The position numbers were made by a program, and so were the translations under genes. The notes under the pieces were generated by a model that searched no databases, was not told the origin of the DNA, and worked only from the letters and a program-made list of their open reading frames with translations. This document shows, piece after piece, positions 43,180-51,692 of a DNA stretch of 64,000 bases. Origin of the DNA: Stutzerimonas stutzeri (GTDB lineage Bacteria; Pseudomonadota; Gammaproteobacteria; Pseudomonadales; Pseudomonadaceae); assembly GCA_002387205.1 (NCBI GenBank), contig DGLA01000001.1, forward strand, positions 124,001 through 188,000. Direction: 5' to 3'. The first letter of the stretch is position 1. Each line of letters begins with the position of its first letter.

Positions 43180-44078
43180 TGCTTGACCTCCATCGCCGAG
43201 CGCAACCCGTCGGCCAGCATGTTGAAAGACACCGAGGTGATGAAGATCAGCAGGCCCGGCAGCGCCGCCACCCAAGGCTGGGTGTAGATGGCGGTGCGCA
43301 GGGTGTTGAGCATCAGTCCCCACTCCGGCTGCGGCGGCTTGACGCCAAGGCCGAGGAAGGACAGCCCCGAGGCAAGGATCATCGACACCGAGATCAGGCT
43401 GGTGGCGTAGACGAAGATCGGCCCGATCACGTTGCCGAGCACGTGTTTGCGCACGATCAACAGCGACGAGGCGCCCGAGGCCCGGGCCGCGTCGACGTAG
43501 TCGCTGCGCCGGACGCCGGTGGTCACGCTTTCGGCGATCCGTGCGATCTGCGGCACGAACACCACCGTCAGCGACACCAGCGAGTTGGTGATGCCGGCGC
43601 CCAGCGCGCCGGACAATGCGATCGCCAGCAGCACCGAGGGAAAGGCGTAGAGCACGTCGACGCAGCGCATCACCGCGGTGTTGAGCCAGCCGCCGGCATA
43701 GCCGGCGAGGATGCCGATGCTGCTGCCGATGACGAAGGCCATGACCACCGGGGCAATGCCCATGAACAGCGACAGCCGCGCGCCGAGCATCAGCCGCGAG
43801 AGCAGGTCGCGGCCCAGCTCGTCGGAGCCCAGCGGCATGCCCTCGGTGCCGATCGGCTTGAGGCGCTTGAGCATCGAGGTGGCGTAGGGATCGGCCGGCA
43901 TCAGCCAGGGCGCGAACACCGCGACCAGGATCAGCAGCAGGATGATGCTGGCGGCGATCATCGCCACCGGGTTGCGCAGCAGCCGGCGCAGCACGTTGGC
44001 ACCGTGTCCGCGGGAGCGCACCACCGCTGGCTTGTCGAGACGCTCGCCGGTGGAATTGGGAAGCAAGGCAGCGGTCAT
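43176..44078 (-). CDS. Peptide-type ABC transporter permease (DppC-like)
   Basis: A 300-residue inner-membrane permease with about six helices. It has the coupling-loop pattern YVDAARASGASSLLIVRKHVLGNVIGP (about 197-223) and the typical N-terminal extension NPVAMIAASIILLLILVAVFAPWL. ATG 44078 (MTAALLPNSTGER) is the start; the earlier part of the frame is dppB sequence in another phase. It lies 2 bp after dppB. Confidence 0.92.
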   Translation of the reverse strand: MTAALLPNSTGERLDKPAVVRSRGHGANVLRRLLRNPVAMIAASIILLLILVAVFAPWLMPADPYATSMLKRLKPIGTEGMPLGSDELGRDLLSRLMLGARLSLFMGIAPVVMAFVIGSSIGILAGYAGGWLNTAVMRCVDVLYAFPSVLLAIALSGALGAGITNSLVSLTVVFVPQIARIAESVTTGVRRSDYVDAARASGASSLLIVRKHVLGNVIGPIFVYATSLISVSMILASGLSFLGLGVKPPQPEWGLMLNTLRTAIYTQPWVAALPGLLIFITSVSFNMLADGLRSAMEVKQ

Positions 44079-44080
44079 GG

Positions 44081-45034
44081 TCAGCCCCTTTCGATGCGTG
44101 GATCGAAGACGGTTTGCAGCACGTCCACCAGCAGGTTGAGCGCCACGAAGAACAGCGCCAGGACCAGGATGGTCCCCTGCAGCAGCGGCAGGTCGCGCTG
44201 GAAGATCGCCTGATTGAGCAGAAAGCCGGTCCCCGGCCAGGAGAACACTGTCTCGATGAGGATCGAGCCGCCCAGCAGATAGCCCAGCTGCAGCCCCATC
44301 ACTGCCAGTGCAGTCGGCGCGCAGTTCTTCACCACATGCTTGAACACCCCCCATTCACCGAGTCCGCGAGCGCGCAGGCCGACAACGAATTCCTGGGACA
44401 GGATGTCCGCCACCAGCGCCCGCACCGTACGGGCGACGATGCCCATGGGAATGAAGGACATGGTCACCCCGGGCAGAATCAGGTACTGCATGTGCGCCCA
44501 GTCCCAGTGCCAGTCGCCGGAGCCGCCGGGGCCGGCACCGGTGGCCGGCAGCCACATCAACTGCGCGGAGAAGACGATCACCAGCACCATTCCCAGCCAA
44601 TAATTCGGCAGGCTGACGCCAACCACCGAGATAAAGGAGGCCAGGCGGTCGGCCCAGGAGTTGCGGAAGTAGCCCGCGACGAAGCCGAACAGCGAGCCGA
44701 AGGTGAAGCCGATCAGGGTGGCCAGCAGGGCAATCATCAGGGTGTTGCCCACTGCCTTGAACACCTCGTCGACTACCGGGCGGCTGGTGGCAATGGAGTT
44801 GCCAAGGTCGCCGTGCAGGGCGCGCCACAGCCAGTGCACGAATTGCTCGAGCAGCGGCCGGTCGAAGCCATAGAGCTGCATCATCTGCTGCTGCAGGTCG
44901 GCCGAGGCGTCGGCCGGCAGGATCGACACCAGCGGATCGCCCGGCGCGATGTGGACCAGCATGAAGCAGAGGAAGGACACGCCGAGCATGATAGGTAGGG
45001 CATAGCCCAGCCGGCGGAACAGGTAGCCAAGCAT
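44081..45034 (-). CDS. Peptide-type ABC transporter permease (DppB-like)
   Basis: A 317-residue inner-membrane permease with six helices. It starts MLGYLFRRLGYALPIMLGVSFLCFMLVHIAPGDPL, the standard DppB/OppB N-terminus, and has the coupling segment EFVVGLRARGLGEWGVFKHVVKNCAPTA. AGAGGT precedes ATG 45034. It follows the binding-protein gene by 71 bp. Confidence 0.93.
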   Translation of the reverse strand: MLGYLFRRLGYALPIMLGVSFLCFMLVHIAPGDPLVSILPADASADLQQQMMQLYGFDRPLLEQFVHWLWRALHGDLGNSIATSRPVVDEVFKAVGNTLMIALLATLIGFTFGSLFGFVAGYFRNSWADRLASFISVVGVSLPNYWLGMVLVIVFSAQLMWLPATGAGPGGSGDWHWDWAHMQYLILPGVTMSFIPMGIVARTVRALVADILSQEFVVGLRARGLGEWGVFKHVVKNCAPTALAVMGLQLGYLLGGSILIETVFSWPGTGFLLNQAIFQRDLPLLQGTILVLALFFVALNLLVDVLQTVFDPRIERG

Positions 45035-45105
45035 CGTAAAGACCTCTGGCAGAGGCGCGAGGCAGGACGCCGCCGCGCCGGGGAGCGAAGATCAACCGGT
45101 CAGGT

Positions 45106-46773
45106 TCATTCCATCTTCATGGTGGCGATGTCGATGAACCAGCTTTTGGGCTGTACCACACCGGTGATTTTTGGCGACAGCGCGCGCGGGCCGACATCGT
45201 GGGCGACAAATAGGAACGGTGCCTCGTCGACGATGTTGGCGTGCAGCTCGCTGAGCGCTTTGTTGCGAGCCTGCTCGTCAAAGGTGGTGCGGGCCTGTTC
45301 GACCAGCGCGTCGGTCTTCTCGCTGGTGTAGTGCCCCCAATTGTTGGAAATCGGCGGCAGTGCCTTGCTGCTGACGAAGCGGACCATGGCGAAGAACGGG
45401 TCCATGACCGCAGCACTGACGTTGGTCGCATGCGCGCCGTGAGCAGCCGGGTCCTTGGCACCGAGACGCCAGCTGGAGTACAGCGTGTTCCACTCCAGCA
45501 CGTCGAACTCGACATCGAAGTGGCATTCCTTCAGGTTCTGCTGAATGTATTCGTTCATCGGCAGCGGCTGCATCTGTCCGGAGCCGGAAGCGGAGGTCTG
45601 CACCTTCACCTTGGCCGGGTTGGACGCCGAGTAGCCAGCCTCCTCCATCAGCTTTTGCCCAGCGGCTACGTCGTAGCGAACCTGGAAGCTCGGATTGCCG
45701 CGCCAAGGGTCGCCCGGCTCGACGACGCCCGTGGCCGGCTCCATCTGGCCATTGAGCAGCGCCTTGAGCTCCTCGCGGTTGACGCAGAGGTTGGCGGCAT
45801 GGCGGACCGCCTTATCCTTGAACGGGGAATCGTCCAGAAATGAGAACTGCCAGGGCCAGAGGTGCGGCTGAAGGTTGGAGTAGAGGGTGTAGCCGCGCGC
45901 CTTGATGGCGTCCACCGAGTCGGGCGCTGGCGCCTCGATCCAGTCCACCTGGCCGGACATCAGCGCCGCGGTGCGAGCACTGGCTTCCGGCAACGGCAGC
46001 AACACGACCCGGTTGATCTGGGGCCGACGTTTCTCGTCCCAGTAATCACCGTTGGCGACCAGCTCCAGGCGTTCGCGAGGGACGAACTTGTCCAGCTCGA
46101 ACGGACCTGTACCGGAGGCATCGGCGGCGAAGGCCGCCCAGGCTTGCTGGCTGCGCTCGGCCGGATCGCTCACCGAACCTGGCACGGCGTCCGCCTTGGC
46201 TTGCCAGTGGGCTGGCGAAGCCATGAACAGGTTGGTCAGGTTGTAGGGGAGAAACGAATCCGGTTCGGAAGTGGTCAGCTCCACGGTGAGCTCATCGATG
46301 ACGCGCGCCGAACGCAGCGTCGGCATGCGCGAGGCGGTAGCGCCGATCTGCGACGGGTCGTACTGCGGCGCATCCTTGTTCAGCACCTTGTCGACGTTCC
46401 ATACCACTGCCTCGGCGGTGAACGGCGAGCCGTCGTGAAACGTCACCCCGGGGCGCAGCTTGAAGACCCACTTGGTCTGGTCCTCGGCATGCACCGACCA
46501 GGACTCCGCCAACCCCGGGATCAACTCGCTCGCCTTCTCGCTGGAGCTCAGATCCCATTGGGTCAACGAGTCGTACATCGTGATGCCGGTGAAGCGATTC
46601 CCCTCGTAGCCCTGATCCGGTTGACCAAGCGTGCGCGGGATGTCGCCCGCGGTCATGCCAATGCGCAGGACCTTTTCCTGGGCCAGCGCGGCCGAACCAC
46701 CAAGTGTCAATGACATTGCCAGGGCCAGGCGGGTGACCTTGGCCAGCGGATGCTTCGATACATGCGTGCTCAT
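45106..46773 (-). CDS. ABC transporter substrate-binding protein, family 5
   Basis: A 555-residue periplasmic binding protein of the peptide/opine/nickel type, with a signal peptide of about 31 residues ending GGSAALA. Family features are KWVFKLRPGVTFHDGSPFTAEAVVWNVDKVL and the C-terminal lobe ALSELHANIVDEAPFLFVAHD. The two downstream hydrolases suggest the ligand is an amide, carbamoyl amino acid or ureide, which is inference. GAGG lies before ATG 46773. A sigma-54-type promoter sits about 40 bp upstream. Confidence 0.92.
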   Translation of the reverse strand: MSTHVSKHPLAKVTRLALAMSLTLGGSAALAQEKVLRIGMTAGDIPRTLGQPDQGYEGNRFTGITMYDSLTQWDLSSSEKASELIPGLAESWSVHAEDQTKWVFKLRPGVTFHDGSPFTAEAVVWNVDKVLNKDAPQYDPSQIGATASRMPTLRSARVIDELTVELTTSEPDSFLPYNLTNLFMASPAHWQAKADAVPGSVSDPAERSQQAWAAFAADASGTGPFELDKFVPRERLELVANGDYWDEKRRPQINRVVLLPLPEASARTAALMSGQVDWIEAPAPDSVDAIKARGYTLYSNLQPHLWPWQFSFLDDSPFKDKAVRHAANLCVNREELKALLNGQMEPATGVVEPGDPWRGNPSFQVRYDVAAGQKLMEEAGYSASNPAKVKVQTSASGSGQMQPLPMNEYIQQNLKECHFDVEFDVLEWNTLYSSWRLGAKDPAAHGAHATNVSAAVMDPFFAMVRFVSSKALPPISNNWGHYTSEKTDALVEQARTTFDEQARNKALSELHANIVDEAPFLFVAHDVGPRALSPKITGVVQPKSWFIDIATMKME

Positions 46774-46814
46774 CGGAAGACCTCATCAAGCGGGACTGAT
46801 AATGAGGGATGAAT

Positions 46815-46831
46815 AGCAACGCGTGTGCCAA
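46815..46831 (-). promoter_or_regulatory. Candidate sigma-54 promoter of the ABC transporter-amidase operon
   Basis: On the minus strand TTGGCACACGCGTTGCT keeps both invariant dinucleotides, GG (-24) and GC (-12), with exactly 10 nt between them, and fits the consensus TGGCACg-n4-TTGCw closely. Transcription would start near 46804, about 30 bp before the binding-protein ATG at 46773. No enhancer-binding activator is encoded next to it. Confidence 0.6.
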
Positions 46832-46851
46832 TCGATTTACACATATCGATT
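46830..46851. promoter_or_regulatory. Inverted repeat upstream of the operon, possible operator
   Basis: AATCGAT (46830-46836) and ATCGATT (46845-46851) are perfect inverted 7-bp arms with 8 bp between. The repeat abuts the -24 element of the sigma-54 candidate and lies between the operon and the IclR gene, so IclR binding here is a reasonable guess. Confidence 0.4.
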
Positions 46852-46970
46852 AACGATTCAAAAGCGACTCGGTGGCGGCTTTTATGCCGCTTTCTGATTC
46901 TATTTACCACTAAAATGCCAGCAAATGAACGAAGCCGTTCCGGCACGCAGGTCGTATGCGGCGCGCCTTA

Positions 46971-47783
46971 TCAGTGCGCCAGTGACTCGGAGATACCCCG
47001 GGCACACTCGAGCACCAAGGGGGCGAGACGGGACGTGGCCGCTTCGAGGCTCCAACGGCTGGTCGGGGGTGACAGATGCACCGCGCCGACCGCCTGGCCG
47101 AAGCGGTCGACGATCGGAGCGGCAATCCCCATGTCGCCAAGAAACAACTCCTCACAGTTCACCGCATAGCCCAGCCGCCGGCTCACCTGCAGCCTGCGCA
47201 GAATGTCCTCAACCCCGGTCAGCGTCGCAGGGGTGCGCGCCTCTCGGGTCGAGAATTCGAGGATGCGCCGCGCTTCGTCCTCGGGCAGGCAGCTCAGGTA
47301 GGCACGCCCCGAGCTGGTGCAATACATGGGAATGCGCATGCCAACCGGGGTCAGGACCGGAATCGACTGGGTTGTCATGATTTGCGATACATACAGCATG
47401 TGGTGGTCGACAGGCTCGGTGAGGCTGGCGCTTTCCCCGCTGGCCTGCGCCAGTTGCGCCAGATAGGGATGTGCCAGGCGCACCAACGCGTGAGACGCCA
47501 GGTAGTTGAAGCCGAGCTCAACCACCTTGGGCAGCAGCCGAAAGTGTCGGCTGCGCTCGTCACGGCCGATATATCCGAGAATCTCCAAGGTATGCACGGC
47601 GCGCTGAGCGGAGCCCTTGCTCATCTCTGTAAGCCGAGCCACCTCGCCCAGCGTCAGCGTCCGGTGAGCCAGATCGAAGGCCCGCAAAACCAGCAGCCCC
47701 TTCGCCAGCGACTGGTTGAAGAGCGGATCTGCACCCTCTTTAGGCCCGTCAATGATGGTTTCGGCGTTACCAGGTGGGTTCAT
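46971..47783 (-). CDS. IclR family transcriptional regulator
   Basis: A 270-residue regulator with a winged-helix DNA-binding domain (KGLLVLRAFDLAHRTLTLGEVARLTEMSKGSAQRAVHTLEILGYI, about 25-70). A GAF-like effector domain follows, with MRIPMYCTSSGRAYLSCLPEDEARRIL and GIAAPIVDRFGQAVGAVHL. The frame extends 89 codons upstream, but that part has shadow composition and covers ridA; ATG 47783 (MNPPGNAETIIDG) is the start. Its position ahead of the transporter operon makes it the likely local regulator, its ligand being a pathway compound. Confidence 0.92.
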   Translation of the reverse strand: MNPPGNAETIIDGPKEGADPLFNQSLAKGLLVLRAFDLAHRTLTLGEVARLTEMSKGSAQRAVHTLEILGYIGRDERSRHFRLLPKVVELGFNYLASHALVRLAHPYLAQLAQASGESASLTEPVDHHMLYVSQIMTTQSIPVLTPVGMRIPMYCTSSGRAYLSCLPEDEARRILEFSTREARTPATLTGVEDILRRLQVSRRLGYAVNCEELFLGDMGIAAPIVDRFGQAVGAVHLSPPTSRWSLEAATSRLAPLVLECARGISESLAH

Positions 47784-47854
47784 CGCGCTTTCTCTAATCA
47801 ATAACGACGGCGCAAAGCACGGCATCTTGGCCGTACGACACCCCGACGTTGTGC

Positions 47855-48325
47855 TCATCGTGCGAGGAAGAAAATGCCTTCCACTTCGACAGTGGTTAAA
47901 TGGGGCAATACCGCAACACCCACTGCGGTTCGGGCGTGCTGTCCAATTTCGCCAAACACCTCGGTGATCAGATCCGAAGCGCCATTGACCACTGAGGGTA
48001 CGGCATCGAAGCCGGGTGCAGCGAATACGTACCCGTTGAGTTTCAGGCAACCCGCCACCCGATCCAGCTCACCTTCACAAGCAGCCGATAATGCAGCGAG
48101 CAGATTCAGGCCACATAGCCGAGCCGCTTCATATCCCCGGGGGATGTCTTCGGTACGCTCCATCGGCCCGGTGTAAACCGGCACGCCCTCCAGGGAGCTC
48201 GTTTGCCCTGCGAGATAAACCAGATCGCCATAACGGCGGTAGGACAGGTAACTGGCCTGTGGTTTGGACAAAGGCGGCAATTCGATACCCAGCTCCAGCA
48301 TGCGCGATTCGACGGACGTACCCAT
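47855..48325 (-). CDS. RidA/YjgF/UK114 family protein
   Basis: A 156-residue RidA-superfamily protein (YRRYGDLVYLAGQTSSLEGVPVYTG ... YEAARLCGLNLLAALSAACEGELDRV ... HARTAVGVAVLPHLTTVEVEGIFFLA). It is longer than archetypal RidA, and the position of the catalytic Arg reads HARTAVGVAVLP. RidA proteins deaminate reactive enamines, and members linked to catabolic operons often hydrolyse carbamates or related intermediates. Together with the M20 hydrolase and amidase nearby, this suggests a carbamoyl or enamine intermediate. AGAGGT precedes ATG 48325. Confidence 0.87.
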   Translation of the reverse strand: MGTSVESRMLELGIELPPLSKPQASYLSYRRYGDLVYLAGQTSSLEGVPVYTGPMERTEDIPRGYEAARLCGLNLLAALSAACEGELDRVAGCLKLNGYVFAAPGFDAVPSVVNGASDLITEVFGEIGQHARTAVGVAVLPHLTTVEVEGIFFLAR

Positions 48326-48447
48326 GAATGACCTCTAGGTGGTTGGGCTGTGTACGGCCCGGCAGGAGACACAGCTAACCTCGAGCAAGTCTCATACCAC
48401 GTGCTTTGCTAAAGTGCCGCTCTTCGACCCTCAACCGAAGACCTGCC

Positions 48448-49092
48448 ATGCACCACGCCACCATCCTCTTCGACCTCGACGGCACCCTCACCGACCCGCG
48501 CGAAGGCATCACTCGCTCGATTCAGCATGCACTCGCACAGCTGGGCATCGATGAGCCTGATCTGGCCAAGCTCGAACCCTTCATTGGGCCGCCCCTGCTG
48601 CAGGCGTTCATGGAGTTTTACGGCTTCGACGAGGCGCGTGCCTGGGACGCCGTTGGCCATTACCGCGAGCGCTTCAAGACGGTCGGCCTGTATGAAAACC
48701 TGCTGTTCGACGGCGTGCTGGAGATGCTCGAACATCTGCGCGGACAAGGCCGGACGCTTTATGTCGCGACATCGAAACCGTCAGTGTTCGCCCGCGAAAT
48801 TGCCCGGCACTTCGCGTTCGATCATCACTTCAAGGTGATCTACGGCAGCGAACTGGACGGCACCCGCACCAACAAGGTCGAGCTGATTGCCCATCTGATT
48901 GCAAAAGAAGGGCTCGATCCAGAGCAGACGCTGATGATCGGTGACCGCAAGCATGACCTGATCGGTGCACACAGCAACGGCTTGCAGGCGGTCGGCGTCG
49001 GGTACGGCTTTGGCAGCCACGCCGAGCTGATGGCGCAATCGCCGGCTTATTACTACGCCACGCTGCCGGAGCTGCGCGCGGCGTTCGGTTAG
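48448..49092 (+). CDS. HAD-superfamily phosphatase (Gph/5'-nucleotidase type)
   Basis: A 214-residue haloacid dehalogenase-fold hydrolase. The nucleophile motif is ILFDLDGTLTD (Asp9, Asp11), motif II Ser/Thr in LYVATSKP and the metal site MIGDRKHDLIGAHSNG. The cap inserted after motif I is alpha-helical, as in phosphoglycolate phosphatases and YrfG/5'-nucleotidases; the substrate cannot be fixed. ATG 48448 (MHHATILFDLDG) is chosen over the frame start at 48406. Its stop overlaps that of the convergent PhoD-like gene by 4 bp. Confidence 0.9.
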   Translation: MHHATILFDLDGTLTDPREGITRSIQHALAQLGIDEPDLAKLEPFIGPPLLQAFMEFYGFDEARAWDAVGHYRERFKTVGLYENLLFDGVLEMLEHLRGQGRTLYVATSKPSVFAREIARHFAFDHHFKVIYGSELDGTRTNKVELIAHLIAKEGLDPEQTLMIGDRKHDLIGAHSNGLQAVGVGYGFGSHAELMAQSPAYYYATLPELRAAFG

Positions 49093-51032
49093 GGCGTCTG
49101 GTCGCGCTCGGGCGCGAAGCTTACAGGCGGTGACCCATCAGCGTTGATCTGCTCCACCCGCGCCGGGCGACCCTCTGCGTCGAGTCGAACGCGGCCGATA
49201 CCCGAGCCGTTCCACAAACGCTCACCGGACCGGCTGCGGCTCGGCAGCCACGGCTGGACCCGCACGCGGCGGCGCTTGGTGAACCAGTTCAAGGGTGAGC
49301 GCGGCGAATACAGCCAGCGGTTGAGCCGATCGAAGAGGTCAAGCAAGCGCGGCGGAAACTCGTTTTTCACGCCGCTGCTGGTGATCTGCCATAACCGCGG
49401 GCCCTCGGCACGGCCGCGAATGCGCACCTCATAGGCGAACGAGTAATGCACGTCGCCGGACAGGATCACGTAGTTACCCGGCGTGCGGGTGTGGCGGAAG
49501 ATATTGAGCATGGCCTGGGCCGCGCCGCGGTGGGCCATCCAGTTTTCGGCGTCGACCAGCAGCGACAGCCCGGCCCAGCTGAACACGCGCTGCACGGTCT
49601 CGATCAGCTTGACGCCGAACATTGGCGCCGGCGAGACGATGATCACCGAACGATGGTCGAGCAATTCCTGCTGGAAGTCGGTCAGGGCCTCCCAATCCAT
49701 CAGCCCCGAAGGCCGGCTCAGGTTGCGCTCGCTGCGCCAGCGGCGGGTCCGGGTATCCAGCACCACCAGGGCCGGCTCGCTGGGTATGACAAAGCCCCAG
49801 TCGCCGCGCTCCAGCAACTCGTCAACCACTCGATCATGCAGGGCACAATCGAGTCGCCCCTGTTCACCGCTGTCCAGCAGCGCCTCGACTGCGCCTAATG
49901 ACGTGACGCAGGCATCCGGCGCGTTGCCCCAGGCCTGGCACAACAGATAGCCGAGCAAGGCGTTGCCGATGATTCGGCGGGAAAAGGGATGGCCGTAGGC
50001 GGTCTGCTCCCAGCGGGCGCTGAGGTTCCAGTCATCGGTGATGTCGTGGTCATCGAAGATCATCAGCGAAGACAGGTGCGCCAGCGCTCGTGCGACCTGC
50101 GGCAAGCCTGCCTGGAAGGCATTGACAGCGCTCAGCTCACGAGCCCAACGGTCAGCCAGCTCGCCGTCCAGCTGGGGTGACTGAAGTTCGATCAACCGCC
50201 AGGGCACCGGCGACCAGACCAGCAGGTACATGGCCAGGACCTCGCCCAGCGACACCAGATGGTTGTGTGCGCTGGAGGTGGTAAACACCGGCTTCTCGAC
50301 GCCACCGAAGAAGCGCTCACGCAGGGCCTCGTTGGATTTGAACGCTGGCAGCAGTTCGGCGCGCCGGTAATAGGTCGCCGGATGCGCCATCAACTCATCG
50401 CTGTCAGCGACGGTCGCACCTTCTAGGCATTCGCTGTAGAGCCCGAGCCGGCGAATCAGCGCATGGATGGCCACCAATGTCGGGCCGGCTACGTCATCGG
50501 CATAGATCTGGTCGCCGGTCATCAACAGCGCGGCGGGCCAGTGCTCGGGTGATTGGCGGGCCTGGGCGACCAATGAATCGACGGTAACCAACCCATCCGC
50601 CGAGGCGTGGTGCGGCTTGCGGCAGGAGCCGTGCAGCAGATCGTCATAGCGCGAACGAACGACGAACGCCGGGCGCTCGAACCCTTCATGGATCAGGTGC
50701 GGCGCCCAATCGGCGATGCCCTGCTCACCGCCTTCGCGCTCGATCAACAGGTCGTACTCGATCAAGCGATCGACCGGCAGCTGCGTATCCAGGCGGACAT
50801 CGATCAGGTGCAACCAGGCCGAGGTACCGACGCGCAGCTGGCGACAGGCCTCGCCTTCCACTGCCAGCGATACCGACGCCTCTCCCTCGGGCTGCAACCT
50901 CAGGTGCAACTGCAGCGGCTCGCTGGCCACCAGCCAGAGCACCAGCCGGCCCGTTTCGAGCCGGCGCAGCATAGGCCCGGCAAGCACGAGGGGAAGGGAT
51001 GCAGCGGTGTCGGATGGTGCGGGGCTGGGCAT
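49089..51032 (-). CDS. PhoD-like metallophosphatase
   Basis: A 647-residue protein of the alkaline phosphatase D / PhoD-like group. The metal-binding motifs are LLMTGDQIYADD, FDDHDITDDWN and ILSGDVHYSFAYEVRIRG. There is no signal peptide or Tat motif at the N-terminus (MPSPAPSDTAASLPLVLAG), so unlike Bacillus PhoD it is probably cytoplasmic. The substrate is unknown. The promoter region directly abuts the 194-bp repeat array. Confidence 0.85.
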   Translation of the reverse strand: MPSPAPSDTAASLPLVLAGPMLRRLETGRLVLWLVASEPLQLHLRLQPEGEASVSLAVEGEACRQLRVGTSAWLHLIDVRLDTQLPVDRLIEYDLLIEREGGEQGIADWAPHLIHEGFERPAFVVRSRYDDLLHGSCRKPHHASADGLVTVDSLVAQARQSPEHWPAALLMTGDQIYADDVAGPTLVAIHALIRRLGLYSECLEGATVADSDELMAHPATYYRRAELLPAFKSNEALRERFFGGVEKPVFTTSSAHNHLVSLGEVLAMYLLVWSPVPWRLIELQSPQLDGELADRWARELSAVNAFQAGLPQVARALAHLSSLMIFDDHDITDDWNLSARWEQTAYGHPFSRRIIGNALLGYLLCQAWGNAPDACVTSLGAVEALLDSGEQGRLDCALHDRVVDELLERGDWGFVIPSEPALVVLDTRTRRWRSERNLSRPSGLMDWEALTDFQQELLDHRSVIIVSPAPMFGVKLIETVQRVFSWAGLSLLVDAENWMAHRGAAQAMLNIFRHTRTPGNYVILSGDVHYSFAYEVRIRGRAEGPRLWQITSSGVKNEFPPRLLDLFDRLNRWLYSPRSPLNWFTKRRRVRVQPWLPSRSRSGERLWNGSGIGRVRLDAEGRPARVEQINADGSPPVSFAPERDQTP

Positions 51033-51060
51033 TCAACAGCTCGATGGGCGGTCTCAAGTT

Positions 51061-51683
51061 TCGTAGGTTGGATTAGCCAAAGGCGTAATCCGACATTCGT
51101 GCGTGGTGGTGCGGTTGGGTTGTTGGGTGATGGTATAGCCTTTTCGCGGTTAACGACGGAAGCGCCTTCGGCGATTCCATCCTACGGAAAGCTGGCTTGC
51201 GATCGGGCAAACGGTGGATGAAAAGAGCGTCATCCACCCTACGGTCTCAAGTTTTCGTAGGTTGGATTAGCCAAAGGCGTAATCCGACGTTCGTGCGTGG
51301 TGGTGCGCTTGTGTTGTTGGGCGATGGTATAGCCTTTTCGCGGTTAACGACGGAAGCGCCTTCGGCGATTCCATCCTACGGAAAGCTGGCTTGCGATCGG
51401 GCAAACGGTGGACGAAAAGAGCGTCATCCACCCTACGGTCTCAAGTTTTCGTAGGTTGGATTAGCCAAAGGCGTAATCCGACGTTCATGCGTGGTGGTGC
51501 GGTTGTGTTGTTGGGCGATGGTATAGCCTTTTCGCGGTTAACGACGGAAGCGCCTTCGGCGGTTCCATCCTACGGAAAGCTGGCTTGCGATCGGGCAAAC
51601 GGTGGATGAAAAGAGCGTTATCCACCCTACGGTCTCAAGTCTCGCAGGTTGGATTAGCCAAAGGCGTAATCCGACGTTCATGC
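51061..51683. repeat. Tandem array of REP-like palindrome units (about 194 bp x 3.2)
   Basis: Three almost identical units start at 51061, 51255 and 51449 (periods 194, 194 and 193 bp), and a partial fourth runs from 51642 to about 51683. Each unit has three palindromes. A reads GTAGGTTGGATTAGCC ... GGCGTAATCC, B has GGAAGCGCC/GGCGATTCC arms, and C has GGTGGATG/CATCCACC arms (51213-51238 in unit 1). All three share a GTAGGnTGGA end; A is in plus orientation, B and C in minus. Units differ at only a few bases. Small open frames across the array are repeat artefacts. This fills the 660-bp gap between the PhoD-like gene and the hydrolase gene. Confidence 0.93.
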
Positions 51684-51692
51684 TGGATGTCA

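Noticed and set aside
43116..44213. A 365-codon frame opposite dppC
   Set aside because: Rich in His, Gln and Asp from antisense reading of membrane-protein codons; no motif, and the permease is well supported.
51197..51609. Short repeated open frames in the 51-kb intergenic region
   Set aside because: They repeat with the 194-bp unit and differ only where units differ, so they reflect the palindrome array and not proteins.
51061..51683. CRISPR array
   Set aside because: Units are 194 bp with no unique spacers, and the repeats are composite REP palindromes; no cas genes are nearby.
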